Assembly (NCBI GenBank): GCA_012841565.1
Contig: DUUM01000322.1
Span: 1 to 6,683 of the forward strand
Direction: 5' to 3'
DNA: 6,683 nucleotides
From: Candidatus Epulonipiscium sp.
GTDB taxonomy: Bacteria; Bacillota_A; Clostridia; Lachnospirales; Cellulosilyticaceae
Positions 1 through 6,184 of the stretch are shown piece by piece. Within the stretch, counting starts at the first letter, position 1; each line of letters starts with the position of its first letter. Position numbers and translations under genes: made by a program. The notes beneath the pieces are model-generated. The model did no database searches. It was not told the origin of the DNA and saw only the letters and a list, made by a program, of their open reading frames with translations.

Positions 1-1311
1 GCACTGGGCCCCTGCTGAGGCTAAAATAGTTGTATCTGAAATAGGTGAAATATGATCTCCACATACAGCCCCTGCTAAAATTGCTGCAACGCTAATGGCA
101 ACAAGGTTAATATCACCTGTGCCTAAAATTGCAATTGCAATAGGGATTAAAATACCAAAGGTTCCCCATGAGGTTCCAGTAGAAAAGGCTAATCCAGTGG
201 CAATAATAAAGAAAAGGAAAGGTAAAAGTGCTCCAATAAGTGCACTGCCTCCTACAATACCACCAACGTATCCACCAATGTCTAAATATTCAGCACTACA
301 AATACCTGATAAAGTCCATGCAAGACTTAAAATCATAATAGCTGGAACCATAGATTTTACACCTTGGGTAAAGCTATCACAAAACTCTTGAAAGTTAATA
401 ATTTTTCTAGATATGTATAGAATGAATGTAAAAATTAGCGTAAAGAATGAACCAAGTACAAGACTGGTGGTAGAATCACAGTTTGCAAATGCATTTTGAA
501 TAGTTTCACCTTCTAAGATACCACCTGTATAAAGCATTGCACTAATACATAGTACAATTAAAACTACAATTGGTAGGATTAAATCCATTACTTTTCCTTT
601 GCCAGTAATTTCAATATCGGCATCTTGGCTAATTTCTTCTATTTCGCCCCGCTCAACAGCTTGTATATGTTTTTTCATTGTTCCAAAATCAATACCCTTA
701 TAGATAATATATAACATGAAAATAAGTGCAAGGATAGCATATAAGTTAAATGGAATGGTTCTAATAAATAGAGAAAATCCATCGATGCCAGAGTTTTCAG
801 GTAAGGAGGAGCCTACAGCTGCTGCCCAACTTGAAATAGGTGCAATAATACATACAGGCGCTGCCGTGGAGTCAATCACATAAGCAAGCTTAGCCCGTGA
901 AATCTTATATTTGTCTGTAACAGGTTTCATTACTGTTCCAACTGTAAGACAATTAAAATAATCATCTACAAATATAAGCATTCCTAAAAATGAAGTTGCA
1001 AGTAAGGCGCCTCTTTCACTTTTAATTTTTCTAGAAGCCCAGTCCCCATAAGCTTTAGATGCACCAGATTTTGTAATTAAAGTTACCAGTATTCCAAGAA
1101 ACGCTAAAAATAAAAGAATACCAATATTATCGCTCATTTTGTTTTGCATAATGTACATTGTTTCCTCTACAGCGAGTAGCGGGTTAAAGCCTGTAAACAA
1201 TAAAGCTCCTGCTAAAATCCCTACAATTAAAGACATATACACTTCCTTTGTTAATAGAGCTAGTGCAATTGCCACAATAGGAGGAATTAAAGCCCAAATC
1301 GTTCCTGACAT
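1..1311 (-). CDS. NhaC-family Na+/H+ antiporter, partial (C-terminus cut by window edge)
   Basis: This is an integral membrane secondary transporter of the NhaC family, which exchanges Na+ for H+ or, in some members such as MleN, couples this to organic acid exchange. I translated 437 codons with no stop before the window edge, so the C-terminus is missing. Hydrophobic segments alternate with short polar loops throughout. Family landmarks are the N-terminus MSGTIWALIPPIVAIAL with TKEVY, FVDDYFNCLTVGT (residues 114-126) with paired acidic residues in a membrane segment, APISSWAAAVGSS (157-169), FSTGTSWGTFGI (376-387), and GDHISPISDTTI (418-429). A hydrophilic acidic loop (ERGEIEEISQDADIEI) splits the two halves. 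ATG at 1311 is preferred because AAGGTGA sits 5 nt upstream; in-frame ATG 1317 and GTG 1320 overlap that ribosome binding site. The gene has its own promoter and lies behind a terminator, so it is probably not part of the hypA operon. The substrate cannot be settled from motifs. Confidence 0.93.
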   Translation of the reverse strand, partial: MSGTIWALIPPIVAIALALLTKEVYMSLIVGILAGALLFTGFNPLLAVEETMYIMQNKMSDNIGILLFLAFLGILVTLITKSGASKAYGDWASRKIKSERGALLATSFLGMLIFVDDYFNCLTVGTVMKPVTDKYKISRAKLAYVIDSTAAPVCIIAPISSWAAAVGSSLPENSGIDGFSLFIRTIPFNLYAILALIFMLYIIYKGIDFGTMKKHIQAVERGEIEEISQDADIEITGKGKVMDLILPIVVLIVLCISAMLYTGGILEGETIQNAFANCDSTTSLVLGSFFTLIFTFILYISRKIINFQEFCDSFTQGVKSMVPAIMILSLAWTLSGICSAEYLDIGGYVGGIVGGSALIGALLPFLFFIIATGLAFSTGTSWGTFGILIPIAIAILGTGDINLVAISVAAILAGAVCGDHISPISDTTILASAGAQC

Positions 1312-1325
1312 AGACATCACCTTGT

Positions 1326-1349
1326 TATAATGAAATCTTTTTCATTATA
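1326..1349. promoter_or_regulatory. 24-bp palindrome in the nhaC-family gene leader
   Basis: Perfect 10-bp arms, TATAATGAAA and TTTCATTATA, surround a 4-bp centre (TCTT). It lies just upstream of the ribosome binding site and downstream of the predicted -10 box of the antiporter gene. It could be a repressor operator or a small hairpin in the mRNA leader that affects translation. The half-sites resemble AT-rich Fur/PerR-type half-sites, but the spacing is wrong for a standard 7-1-7 box, so no regulator is assigned. Confidence 0.5.
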
Positions 1350-1377
1350 CCTTTCTTATTATATTTTTGTTAGTTAC

Positions 1378-1407
1378 ATTATACTATTAGATTGCCGTAC
1401 ATTTCAA
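1378..1407 (-). promoter_or_regulatory. Sigma-A-type promoter of the NhaC-family gene
   Basis: On the minus strand, TTGAAA (1407-1402) is followed after 18 bp by a consensus TATAAT (1383-1378). Transcription would start near 1371, giving a leader of about 60 nt that contains the 24-bp palindrome. The promoter lies between the hypA terminator hairpin and the antiporter gene, consistent with an independent transcription unit. Confidence 0.65.
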
Positions 1408-1438
1408 GTGACTTTGTTTATTAATACTAATCTATTTA

Positions 1439-1492
1439 AAGATAAAGAAAGACTTAATAAGAAAATCACCTTATCAAGTCTTTCTTCATCTT
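1439..1492 (-). terminator. Terminator-like hairpin after hypA
   Basis: Inverted repeat with arms 1439-1461 and 1470-1492, 21 of 23 positions paired, and an 8-nt loop. It begins 16 nt after the hypA stop codon. Read on the minus strand, the 3' arm ends in T-rich sequence (CTTTCTTTATCTTTAAATAG), which fits an AT-rich intrinsic terminator although there is no uninterrupted T tract. It probably ends the hypB-flavoprotein-hypA transcript. Confidence 0.7.
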
Positions 1493-1507
1493 ATTATTTG
1501 TAATGTT

Positions 1508-1849
1508 TTAACATGCAACAATTTCCTTGATCATAAACTCTCTTCCACCTAGTACTTCCCAGTCCATACTTTTACAGTATGGACACTTATGTTGACTTAC
1601 AGTTAGATTAAAAACTTGATTGCATTGTTTACAAAGGCCATTGCCAGGTATAATCTCTATTTCTAATTTAGTATCTTCAAAGGATGTGCCATCTACTGCT
1701 GCTGGGTAACATGCCTCAACATATTTTGGAATCATAGAAGATAGCTCGCCAATTTGTAAAACGATTTTATCAACTGTTGTTAAGTTGTTTTGCAGGACAA
1801 AGTTTTCAACTGTTTTAATAACCTCAATGACAACGCCTAATTCGTGCAA
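1508..1849 (-). CDS. hypA: HypA, nickel/zinc metallochaperone, TTG start
   Basis: HypA binds nickel and passes it, together with HypB, to nickel enzymes, classically the large subunit of [NiFe] hydrogenase; it is cytoplasmic. The 113-aa product matches the usual length of about 113-118. It begins (M)HELGVVIEV, giving the conserved N-terminal MHEL whose His2 is the nickel ligand. The zinc domain is C73-x2-C76 ... C89-x2-C92 (CKQC, CPYC), followed by GGREFMIKEIV, typical of the family C-terminus. The start is TTG at 1849: GAGGTGA (1861-1855) lies 5 nt upstream, and only this start puts His at position 2. An upstream ATG at 1930 lies inside the preceding gene and would add 27 unrelated residues. 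The gene is last in the operon, 13 bp after the flavoprotein stop. The paralogue name hybF is possible, but nothing here points to it. Confidence 0.95.
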   Translation of the reverse strand: MHELGVVIEVIKTVENFVLQNNLTTVDKIVLQIGELSSMIPKYVEACYPAAVDGTSFEDTKLEIEIIPGNGLCKQCNQVFNLTVSQHKCPYCKSMDWEVLGGREFMIKEIVAC

Positions 1850-1854
1850 GTAAA

Positions 1855-1861
1855 TCACCTC
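1855..1861 (-). promoter_or_regulatory. hypA ribosome binding site that fixes its TTG start
   Basis: GAGGTGA on the minus strand begins right after the flavoprotein stop codon (TAA at 1865-1863) and sits 5 nt before the TTG at 1849. The strong site compensates for the weak start codon and argues against the longer ATG-initiated reading frame. Confidence 0.8.
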
Positions 1862-1862
1862 T

Positions 1863-4568
1863 TTATTTCTTTTTATTAGATGTGAAAATTCCAGATACAA
1901 ATTGACTTGTTTTCCTAGCTGTAATAACACCTTTACGCTTAATCATATTTTTTACTACCATAGGTTTAACCTTTTCATATGGCAAGCCAGGAGCATCATA
2001 TTTTCTAACAAGTGAAATAGCATCAAATTTACACTTTGTTGTGCAAGCTCCACATCCTACGCAGTTATATTCATCTACAATAGTAACACCACATCCAAGA
2101 CAACGCTCAGATTCTAATTTCATTTGTGCTTCTGTAAGGGTTGTACGTAAGTCTTTAAAGGTTTCTTTGGACTTTTTACCATCTACATGTAGGGGCCTTT
2201 GCCGTGGCATATTATCATAGGTATCAAGACTCAAATTAGCTTTATCAAGTGCATGATAAGCTTTTCGGTCTCTTCCCAATATTAAGCTTTGTCCAGGCTG
2301 TACATAACGATGAATTGAAATAGCTGCTTCTTTACCTGTTGCAATTGCATCAATAGCAAATTTAGGACCCGTCATGGCATCTCCGCCTATAAATATATCT
2401 GGCTCATCTGTTTGAAGTGTAAAGCCATCTGCTTGAACAGTTTGGTTAGGATTTAGTTTTACTTTGCTATTTTCAAGCAGGTTATTCCACTTCATTGCTT
2501 GCCCTACTGAAATAAGCACATGATTTGTTTGAATAGTTTTCGTTTCTCTTTCATCAAAAGTAGGATTAAATTTCCCTTTTTCATCAAAAACAGAAGTGCA
2601 TTTTTGAAACTCTATTGCAATAACTTGGCCATTTTCTTCAATAATGCGTTTTGGTCCCCAAGAATGATTGATTTTAATGTCTTCAGCAAGGGCTTCTTCA
2701 ATTTCTTCTTCAAGGGCTGGCATTTGCTTTTCACATTCTAAGCAAAACATCTCTACATTTGAAGCGCCAACTCTTGTAGCGGTTCTAGCAACATCAATAG
2801 CAACATTTCCACCACCAATTACAACAACATTACCCTCAAGCTTAATATCGTGTCCTAGGTTTACATCACGTAAAAAGTCAACACCGGTTACAACGCCTTT
2901 AGCATCTTCTCCTGTAAGTCCAAGTTTTTTACCTGCCTGAGCACCTATTGCAAGGTAAAATGCCTCATATTCTTGAGTACGAAGTTCTTCTATACTAATA
3001 TCTTTTCCTACTTCAATACCTGTTTTAAAATTTACACCTAATTCTTTTAATATATCTATTTCTGCATTAATAACATCTTTTTCAAGTCTAAAAGATGGAA
3101 TACCAAAGGTAAGCATACCGCCAAGTACTTTTTCTTTTTCAAATACAGTTACTTTATAACCATCAATAGCTAAATAGTAAGCACATGAAAGCCCCGATGG
3201 ACCTGCCCCTATAATAGCAATTTTATTTCCATAGGCATGCCTTTTTTTAGGAATATAACGATGTTCTTCATTTAATTCTTGTTCTGCAATGAACTTTTTA
3301 ATATCATCTATGGCAACTGCATCATCGATATCTGCTCTTGTACAAGCATCTTCACATTTTCTTGGGCAGATTCGTCCACATACTGCTGGAAATGGATTAT
3401 CATGTTTAATTAGTTCAAGGGCCTCTTTGTACCTGCCCTGTGAAGCTAGCTTGATATAACCTTGAACAGAAATATGAGCTGGACATTCTGTTATGCAAGG
3501 ACTTGTTCCTGTATCTACAACATTTTCCCGGTTAATACGATAGTCAGGATTCCATTTATCAGGTCCCCAGTCTGTATTATGAGGGAAATCCACTCTTTTT
3601 TCCGGAGTAATAGGTGTTACGGTACATAATTTTTGACCCAACTTTAAGGCATTAACAGGACATACTTCAACACATTCTCCGCAGCCAACGCATTTATCCG
3701 GATCAATTTTGGAAGCATAATTTGATCTAACCATATCTGAATTACCAAACATGGAAGCAATCCGCATAGCAAAACAAGAACAACCACAACAGTTGCAAAT
3801 TGCATGAGTTATGCCTGGCCCATCTAAGTTTGGAACTTGATGCATAAGGCCATTTTCTTCGGCTTTATGAATAATCTCAAAAGCTTCTTCTCTGGTAATT
3901 TCTCGTCCTCTGCCTGTTCGAATATAGTACTCCGCGGCATGGCCTAATTGAATACACATATCTTCTTTAAGATGCCCACATCCCTCTCCCATAGCTTCCC
4001 TAGATGCACGGCAAGAACAATCGGAAACTGAAAAACGATCATGCTCATTAAGATACTTTGAAACTTCTTCATAAGATGCTCTTCTTGTTTCACCTTCAAT
4101 TGATGTTTCAATTGGAATAACCCGCATAGGGCCTGATCCTACGGAAAAAACACCCGCTCCCATAGGTCCCCTTCTTATACCATAGTCACTAAAGGCTTTC
4201 CCAATCTCTGGATATTTCTTCATATTTTCTCTACTATTTGCTATCATCTCCATATGGCCAGGAACCCATATATCATGCCAATATTTATCAATACCATCTT
4301 CTTTTTCACTTACAAAAGTAGCCCCAGCAAGAGCTAATTCCCATAAAAGCTTTTTTGTATCTTCTAAAGGCTTACCACATTTAGCAGCAATTTCTTCTGC
4401 GCTAAGTGGATTTCTAAATTCTAAGCATAAGCCAACTTCAGCCATTTCATCCGTTAAAATATGTTCTAAAATTCTATACTCTGGATGCTCTGGTTTGATT
4501 CCTGACTTAGAAGTTCGTTTTGTTCTACTGATCTTATTTGCAAAATCAAGTACTTTTTCCTTTACCAT
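1863..4568 (-). CDS. Multi-Fe-S FAD/NAD(P)H oxidoreductase (GltD/NfnB-like), 901 aa
   Basis: Probably a soluble redox enzyme moving electrons between NAD(P)H, FAD and several Fe-S clusters; its physiological partner is unknown. Modules in order: a winged-helix-like segment (about 30-100); a cysteine-rich region with C184, C186, C197, C205 and the cluster C258/C260/C261/C263/C265 (CNCCGCSC); one ferredoxin motif C293-x2-C296-x2-C299-x3-C303-P; a GltD/NfnB/dihydropyrimidine-dehydrogenase-type Fe-S domain with C358, C362, C397, C401, C405, C409; FAD Rossmann motif GAGPSG (454-459) with E477; NAD(P)H motif GGGNVAIDVAR (585-595); the closing FAD motif IGGDAMTGP (727-735); and a C-terminal module with C823, C826 and C836-x2-C839-x2-C842-x3-C846. 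There is no signal peptide or membrane segment. GltD-type proteins are usually about 450-500 aa, so roughly 440 residues are extra. A GAGGGGGGA ribosome binding site (4582-4574) precedes the ATG. It lies between hypB and hypA, suggesting a redox role linked to nickel enzyme maturation or to the same client enzyme. Names such as glutamate synthase small subunit would be misleading, as no large subunit gene is present. Confidence 0.9.
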   Translation of the reverse strand: MVKEKVLDFANKISRTKRTSKSGIKPEHPEYRILEHILTDEMAEVGLCLEFRNPLSAEEIAAKCGKPLEDTKKLLWELALAGATFVSEKEDGIDKYWHDIWVPGHMEMIANSRENMKKYPEIGKAFSDYGIRRGPMGAGVFSVGSGPMRVIPIETSIEGETRRASYEEVSKYLNEHDRFSVSDCSCRASREAMGEGCGHLKEDMCIQLGHAAEYYIRTGRGREITREEAFEIIHKAEENGLMHQVPNLDGPGITHAICNCCGCSCFAMRIASMFGNSDMVRSNYASKIDPDKCVGCGECVEVCPVNALKLGQKLCTVTPITPEKRVDFPHNTDWGPDKWNPDYRINRENVVDTGTSPCITECPAHISVQGYIKLASQGRYKEALELIKHDNPFPAVCGRICPRKCEDACTRADIDDAVAIDDIKKFIAEQELNEEHRYIPKKRHAYGNKIAIIGAGPSGLSCAYYLAIDGYKVTVFEKEKVLGGMLTFGIPSFRLEKDVINAEIDILKELGVNFKTGIEVGKDISIEELRTQEYEAFYLAIGAQAGKKLGLTGEDAKGVVTGVDFLRDVNLGHDIKLEGNVVVIGGGNVAIDVARTATRVGASNVEMFCLECEKQMPALEEEIEEALAEDIKINHSWGPKRIIEENGQVIAIEFQKCTSVFDEKGKFNPTFDERETKTIQTNHVLISVGQAMKWNNLLENSKVKLNPNQTVQADGFTLQTDEPDIFIGGDAMTGPKFAIDAIATGKEAAISIHRYVQPGQSLILGRDRKAYHALDKANLSLDTYDNMPRQRPLHVDGKKSKETFKDLRTTLTEAQMKLESERCLGCGVTIVDEYNCVGCGACTTKCKFDAISLVRKYDAPGLPYEKVKPMVVKNMIKRKGVITARKTSQFVSGIFTSNKKK

Positions 4569-4593
4569 ATAAATCCCCCCTCATTTTTATATA

Positions 4594-5265
4594 TTATTTT
4601 TCATTCCAGTCTTTTATTTGTACACGGAGCCAGTCTATCCACAGGTCAATGCCTTGGCCTGTTTTGGCAGATATGGGAATGACAGTAATATCAGGATTTA
4701 TCTTTTTTACTCTTTGGGTAACAGCCTCTATATCAAAGTCAAAAAAATCTATAGCATCAATTTTATTAATGAGCAGAACATCTACCATTTTAAACATAGC
4801 AGGGTATTTAAGTGGTTTATCGTCTCCTTCAGGAATACTTAAAATCATGGCATTTTTAACAGCCCCAGTATCAAACCCTGCTGGACATACTAAATTCCCT
4901 ATATTTTCTAAAATAACAAAATCCAACCCTTGGGTACCTAATTCAAGGAGACCTTGCTTAGTCATATCTGCGTTTAGGTGGCACATACCGCCTGTATGTA
5001 ACTGAATTACTTTTGCCCCTGTCTGGGCAACTGTTTTGGCATCTACATCTGAATCAATATCGGCTTCTATAATGCCAATGCTTATCTCCTTTTTTAAGTT
5101 TTCAATAGTCCTTACAACTGTTGTTGTCTTTCCAGATCCTGGTGAGGACATTAAGTTAAGTAAAAATAACTTTTCTTTTTTTAATTCTTTTCTAAGTAAA
5201 TTTGCTTCTTTGTCATTGTCTGCTAAAATATTCTTTTTAATTTCTATTACTTTAAATTGATCCAT
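4594..5265 (-). CDS. hypB: HypB, nickel-insertion GTPase
   Basis: HypB is a SIMIBI-class GTPase that drives nickel transfer, with HypA, into [NiFe] hydrogenase or other nickel enzymes in the cytoplasm. The 223-aa product shows the P-loop SPGSGKTT (41-48), an acidic switch region EADIDSDVDAKTV (67-79), the metal/dimer motif GGMCHL with C95 and H96, ENIGNLVCP with C127, the guanine-specificity motif NKID (167-170) and SAKTGQG (199-205). It lacks both the N-terminal CxxCGC nickel site and the histidine-rich stretch seen in some HypB proteins, so it is a minimal form without a nickel storage tail. AAAGAGGATG precedes the ATG at 5265. It is the first gene of the operon and the flavoprotein follows after 25 bp. 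The related GTPases UreG and CooC are less likely given the GGMCHL and NLVCP motifs. Confidence 0.96.
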   Translation of the reverse strand: MDQFKVIEIKKNILADNDKEANLLRKELKKEKLFLLNLMSSPGSGKTTTVVRTIENLKKEISIGIIEADIDSDVDAKTVAQTGAKVIQLHTGGMCHLNADMTKQGLLELGTQGLDFVILENIGNLVCPAGFDTGAVKNAMILSIPEGDDKPLKYPAMFKMVDVLLINKIDAIDFFDFDIEAVTQRVKKINPDITVIPISAKTGQGIDLWIDWLRVQIKDWNEK

Positions 5266-5292
5266 TAGGCATCCTCTTTCTATTTTATAGTG

Positions 5293-5336
5293 CTTACGGC
5301 ATTACTTGTTATCCTTTTCACAAGAAATGCCGTAAG
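5293..5336 (-). promoter_or_regulatory. 16-bp hairpin in the hypB mRNA leader
   Basis: Arms 5293-5303 and 5326-5336 (CTTACGGCATT / AATGCCGTAAG) pair perfectly over 11 bp. After one A-A mismatch a further 5 bp pair (5305-5309 with 5320-5324), leaving a 10-nt loop. The loop reads GAAAAGGATA on the minus strand. The element lies about 27 nt before the hypB start, between promoter and ribosome binding site. No T tract follows on either strand, so it is not a simple terminator. It may be an RNA leader structure or a second protein-binding dyad. Confidence 0.6.
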
Positions 5337-5354
5337 ATATTGGTTTAGATTAAT

Positions 5355-5372
5355 ACATAACACGTGTTATGT
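5355..5372. promoter_or_regulatory. 18-bp perfect palindrome, likely TetR-family operator
   Basis: ACATAACACGTGTTATGT is a perfect 18-bp palindrome centred between 5363 and 5364. Its size and symmetry fit a dimeric TetR-family repressor site. It lies roughly +7 to +24 relative to the predicted hypB transcription start, where bound protein would block transcription. The divergent TetR-family gene is the obvious candidate regulator. It is about 90 bp upstream of the regulator's own predicted -35 box, so autoregulation from this site is less clear. Confidence 0.7.
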
Positions 5373-5385
5373 TGTACCTAACTAT

Positions 5386-5414
5386 ATAATAGTAATATAT
5401 TGTATAAAAGTCAA
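5386..5414 (-). promoter_or_regulatory. Sigma-A-type promoter of the hypB operon
   Basis: On the minus strand, TTGACT (5414-5409) and TATTAT (5391-5386) are separated by the ideal 17 bp. Transcription would start near 5379, giving a leader of about 113 nt that carries the 18-bp palindrome and then the hairpin before the hypB ribosome binding site. Confidence 0.72.
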
Positions 5415-5461
5415 CTAATATTCTATTTAAAAATGATATATAAAATTAATTGCAAGAATCC

Positions 5462-5490
5462 TAGACGAAATCAATATTTAAAGCTATGAT
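5462..5490 (+). promoter_or_regulatory. Candidate promoter of the TetR-family gene
   Basis: TAGACG (5462-5467, four of six matches to the -35 consensus) is followed after 17 bp by TATGAT (5485-5490). The start would fall near 5497. The region is very AT-rich, so other -10-like matches exist. This is the best-spaced pair I can see. Confidence 0.4.
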
Positions 5491-5542
5491 TAAAGATAAT
5501 GGAATTTAAATATAAGTAATTAGAAAGTTCAAGAGGTACTTT

Positions 5543-6142
5543 ATGGAAGATAAAATAAAGAAACAGCAAATCATCGACGCTGCTATTGAGGTTATAAAAG
5601 AAAAAGGTGTAGAAGATGCCACCGTAAGAGAAATTGCCAATAGGGCAGGCCTAACTACGGGAGCAATTTATTATTATTATAAAAATAAAGATGAATTGTT
5701 TTACGATGTTATTAATCAGTCAGTTCATTTTAGCCATAAAATTTCCGTAATGAATGAATCAACAATTAAAAATAAGGATGAACTTTTAGCTGAAATTAAA
5801 AAAGAAATAGGTATTAGATTATCAAAAACGGGAGAACAAAAATTATATATCTTATTACTAAGTGATGTAATTTCAAAAAATGGAAAAATGAAAGAAAAAT
5901 ATCAAACTAATTATGAAAGTATTATTAATAATGTAGCTGATTTATATTACTTTGCTTTTGGGGTAGAAAATAATGAGCTTAAAAAAATTATTGCTGCAAT
6001 TCTCCTTGCTGCTGTAGATGGAATCGCCATACAAACTTCTTTAGGAATTTTACCTGAGGATCAAGAAAGCTTTATCAAAGTATTTAATGATTTTTTTGCT
6101 GAAAGTATCCCTTTGTTTTTAGAAAAACACCTTAATAAATAA
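5543..6142 (+). CDS. TetR/AcrR-family transcriptional regulator
   Basis: A 199-aa protein of typical TetR-family length. The N-terminal DNA-binding domain is clear: IIDAAIEVIKEKGVEDATVREIANRAGLTTGAIYYYYKNKDELF (about 10-53), with the helix-turn-helix around residues 27-46 and the usual Y-Y/F-K-N-K-DEL ending. The rest is helical and divergent, as expected for a ligand-binding and dimerisation domain; the ligand cannot be inferred. AAGAGG (5531-5536) precedes the ATG by 6 nt. The gene is divergent from the hypB operon and convergent with the nitroreductase-family gene. TetR-family repressors commonly control the divergent neighbour, and an 18-bp palindrome sits at the hypB promoter, so I infer that it represses that operon. 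Lysine-, asparagine- and AT-rich codon use fits the rest of the window. Confidence 0.93.
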   Translation: MEDKIKKQQIIDAAIEVIKEKGVEDATVREIANRAGLTTGAIYYYYKNKDELFYDVINQSVHFSHKISVMNESTIKNKDELLAEIKKEIGIRLSKTGEQKLYILLLSDVISKNGKMKEKYQTNYESIINNVADLYYFAFGVENNELKKIIAAILLAAVDGIAIQTSLGILPEDQESFIKVFNDFFAESIPLFLEKHLNK

Positions 6143-6184
6143 GAACTAAGAAAATTTTATCAAATTTTCTTAGTTCTTATTTAT
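6135..6184. terminator. Bidirectional terminator between convergent genes
   Basis: Arms 6135-6157 and 6162-6184 form a perfect 23-bp stem around a 4-nt loop (TATC). The stem is AT-rich, with an A-rich 5' arm and a T-rich 3' arm when read from either side, as expected for a terminator that works in both directions. Both flanking stop codons lie within it: TAA at 6140-6142 for the TetR-family gene and, on the minus strand, TAA at 6172-6170 for the nitroreductase-family gene. Confidence 0.8.

Noticed and set aside
95..1330. Plus-strand open frames over the antiporter region
   Set aside because: The minus strand is open across the whole stretch and encodes clear NhaC-family motifs; the plus-strand products look like antisense translations.
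2520..2940. Plus-strand open frames inside the flavoprotein gene
   Set aside because: They are antisense to a motif-rich gene, have low-complexity or hydrophobic translations with no recognisable domain, and lack convincing ribosome binding sites.
4538..5260. Plus-strand open frames opposite hypB
   Set aside because: They are antisense shadows of a gene with complete GTPase motifs; their translations resemble no protein family I know.
5298..5330. A leader mini-ORF ATG-CCG-TAA preceded by AAAAGGAT in the hypB leader
   Set aside because: A two-codon frame within a perfect hairpin arm is expected by chance and offers no further support; noted only in case the leader is studied.
5293..5336. The hypB leader hairpin as an intrinsic terminator or as a NiCo riboswitch
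   Set aside because: No T tract follows on either strand, and I see a single extended hairpin rather than the multi-stem junction expected of the NiCo class.
5355..5372. The 18-bp palindrome as a NikR nickel-sensor site
   Set aside because: NikR sites have short half-sites separated by a long spacer; this is a continuous palindrome with a different sequence, next to a TetR-family gene.
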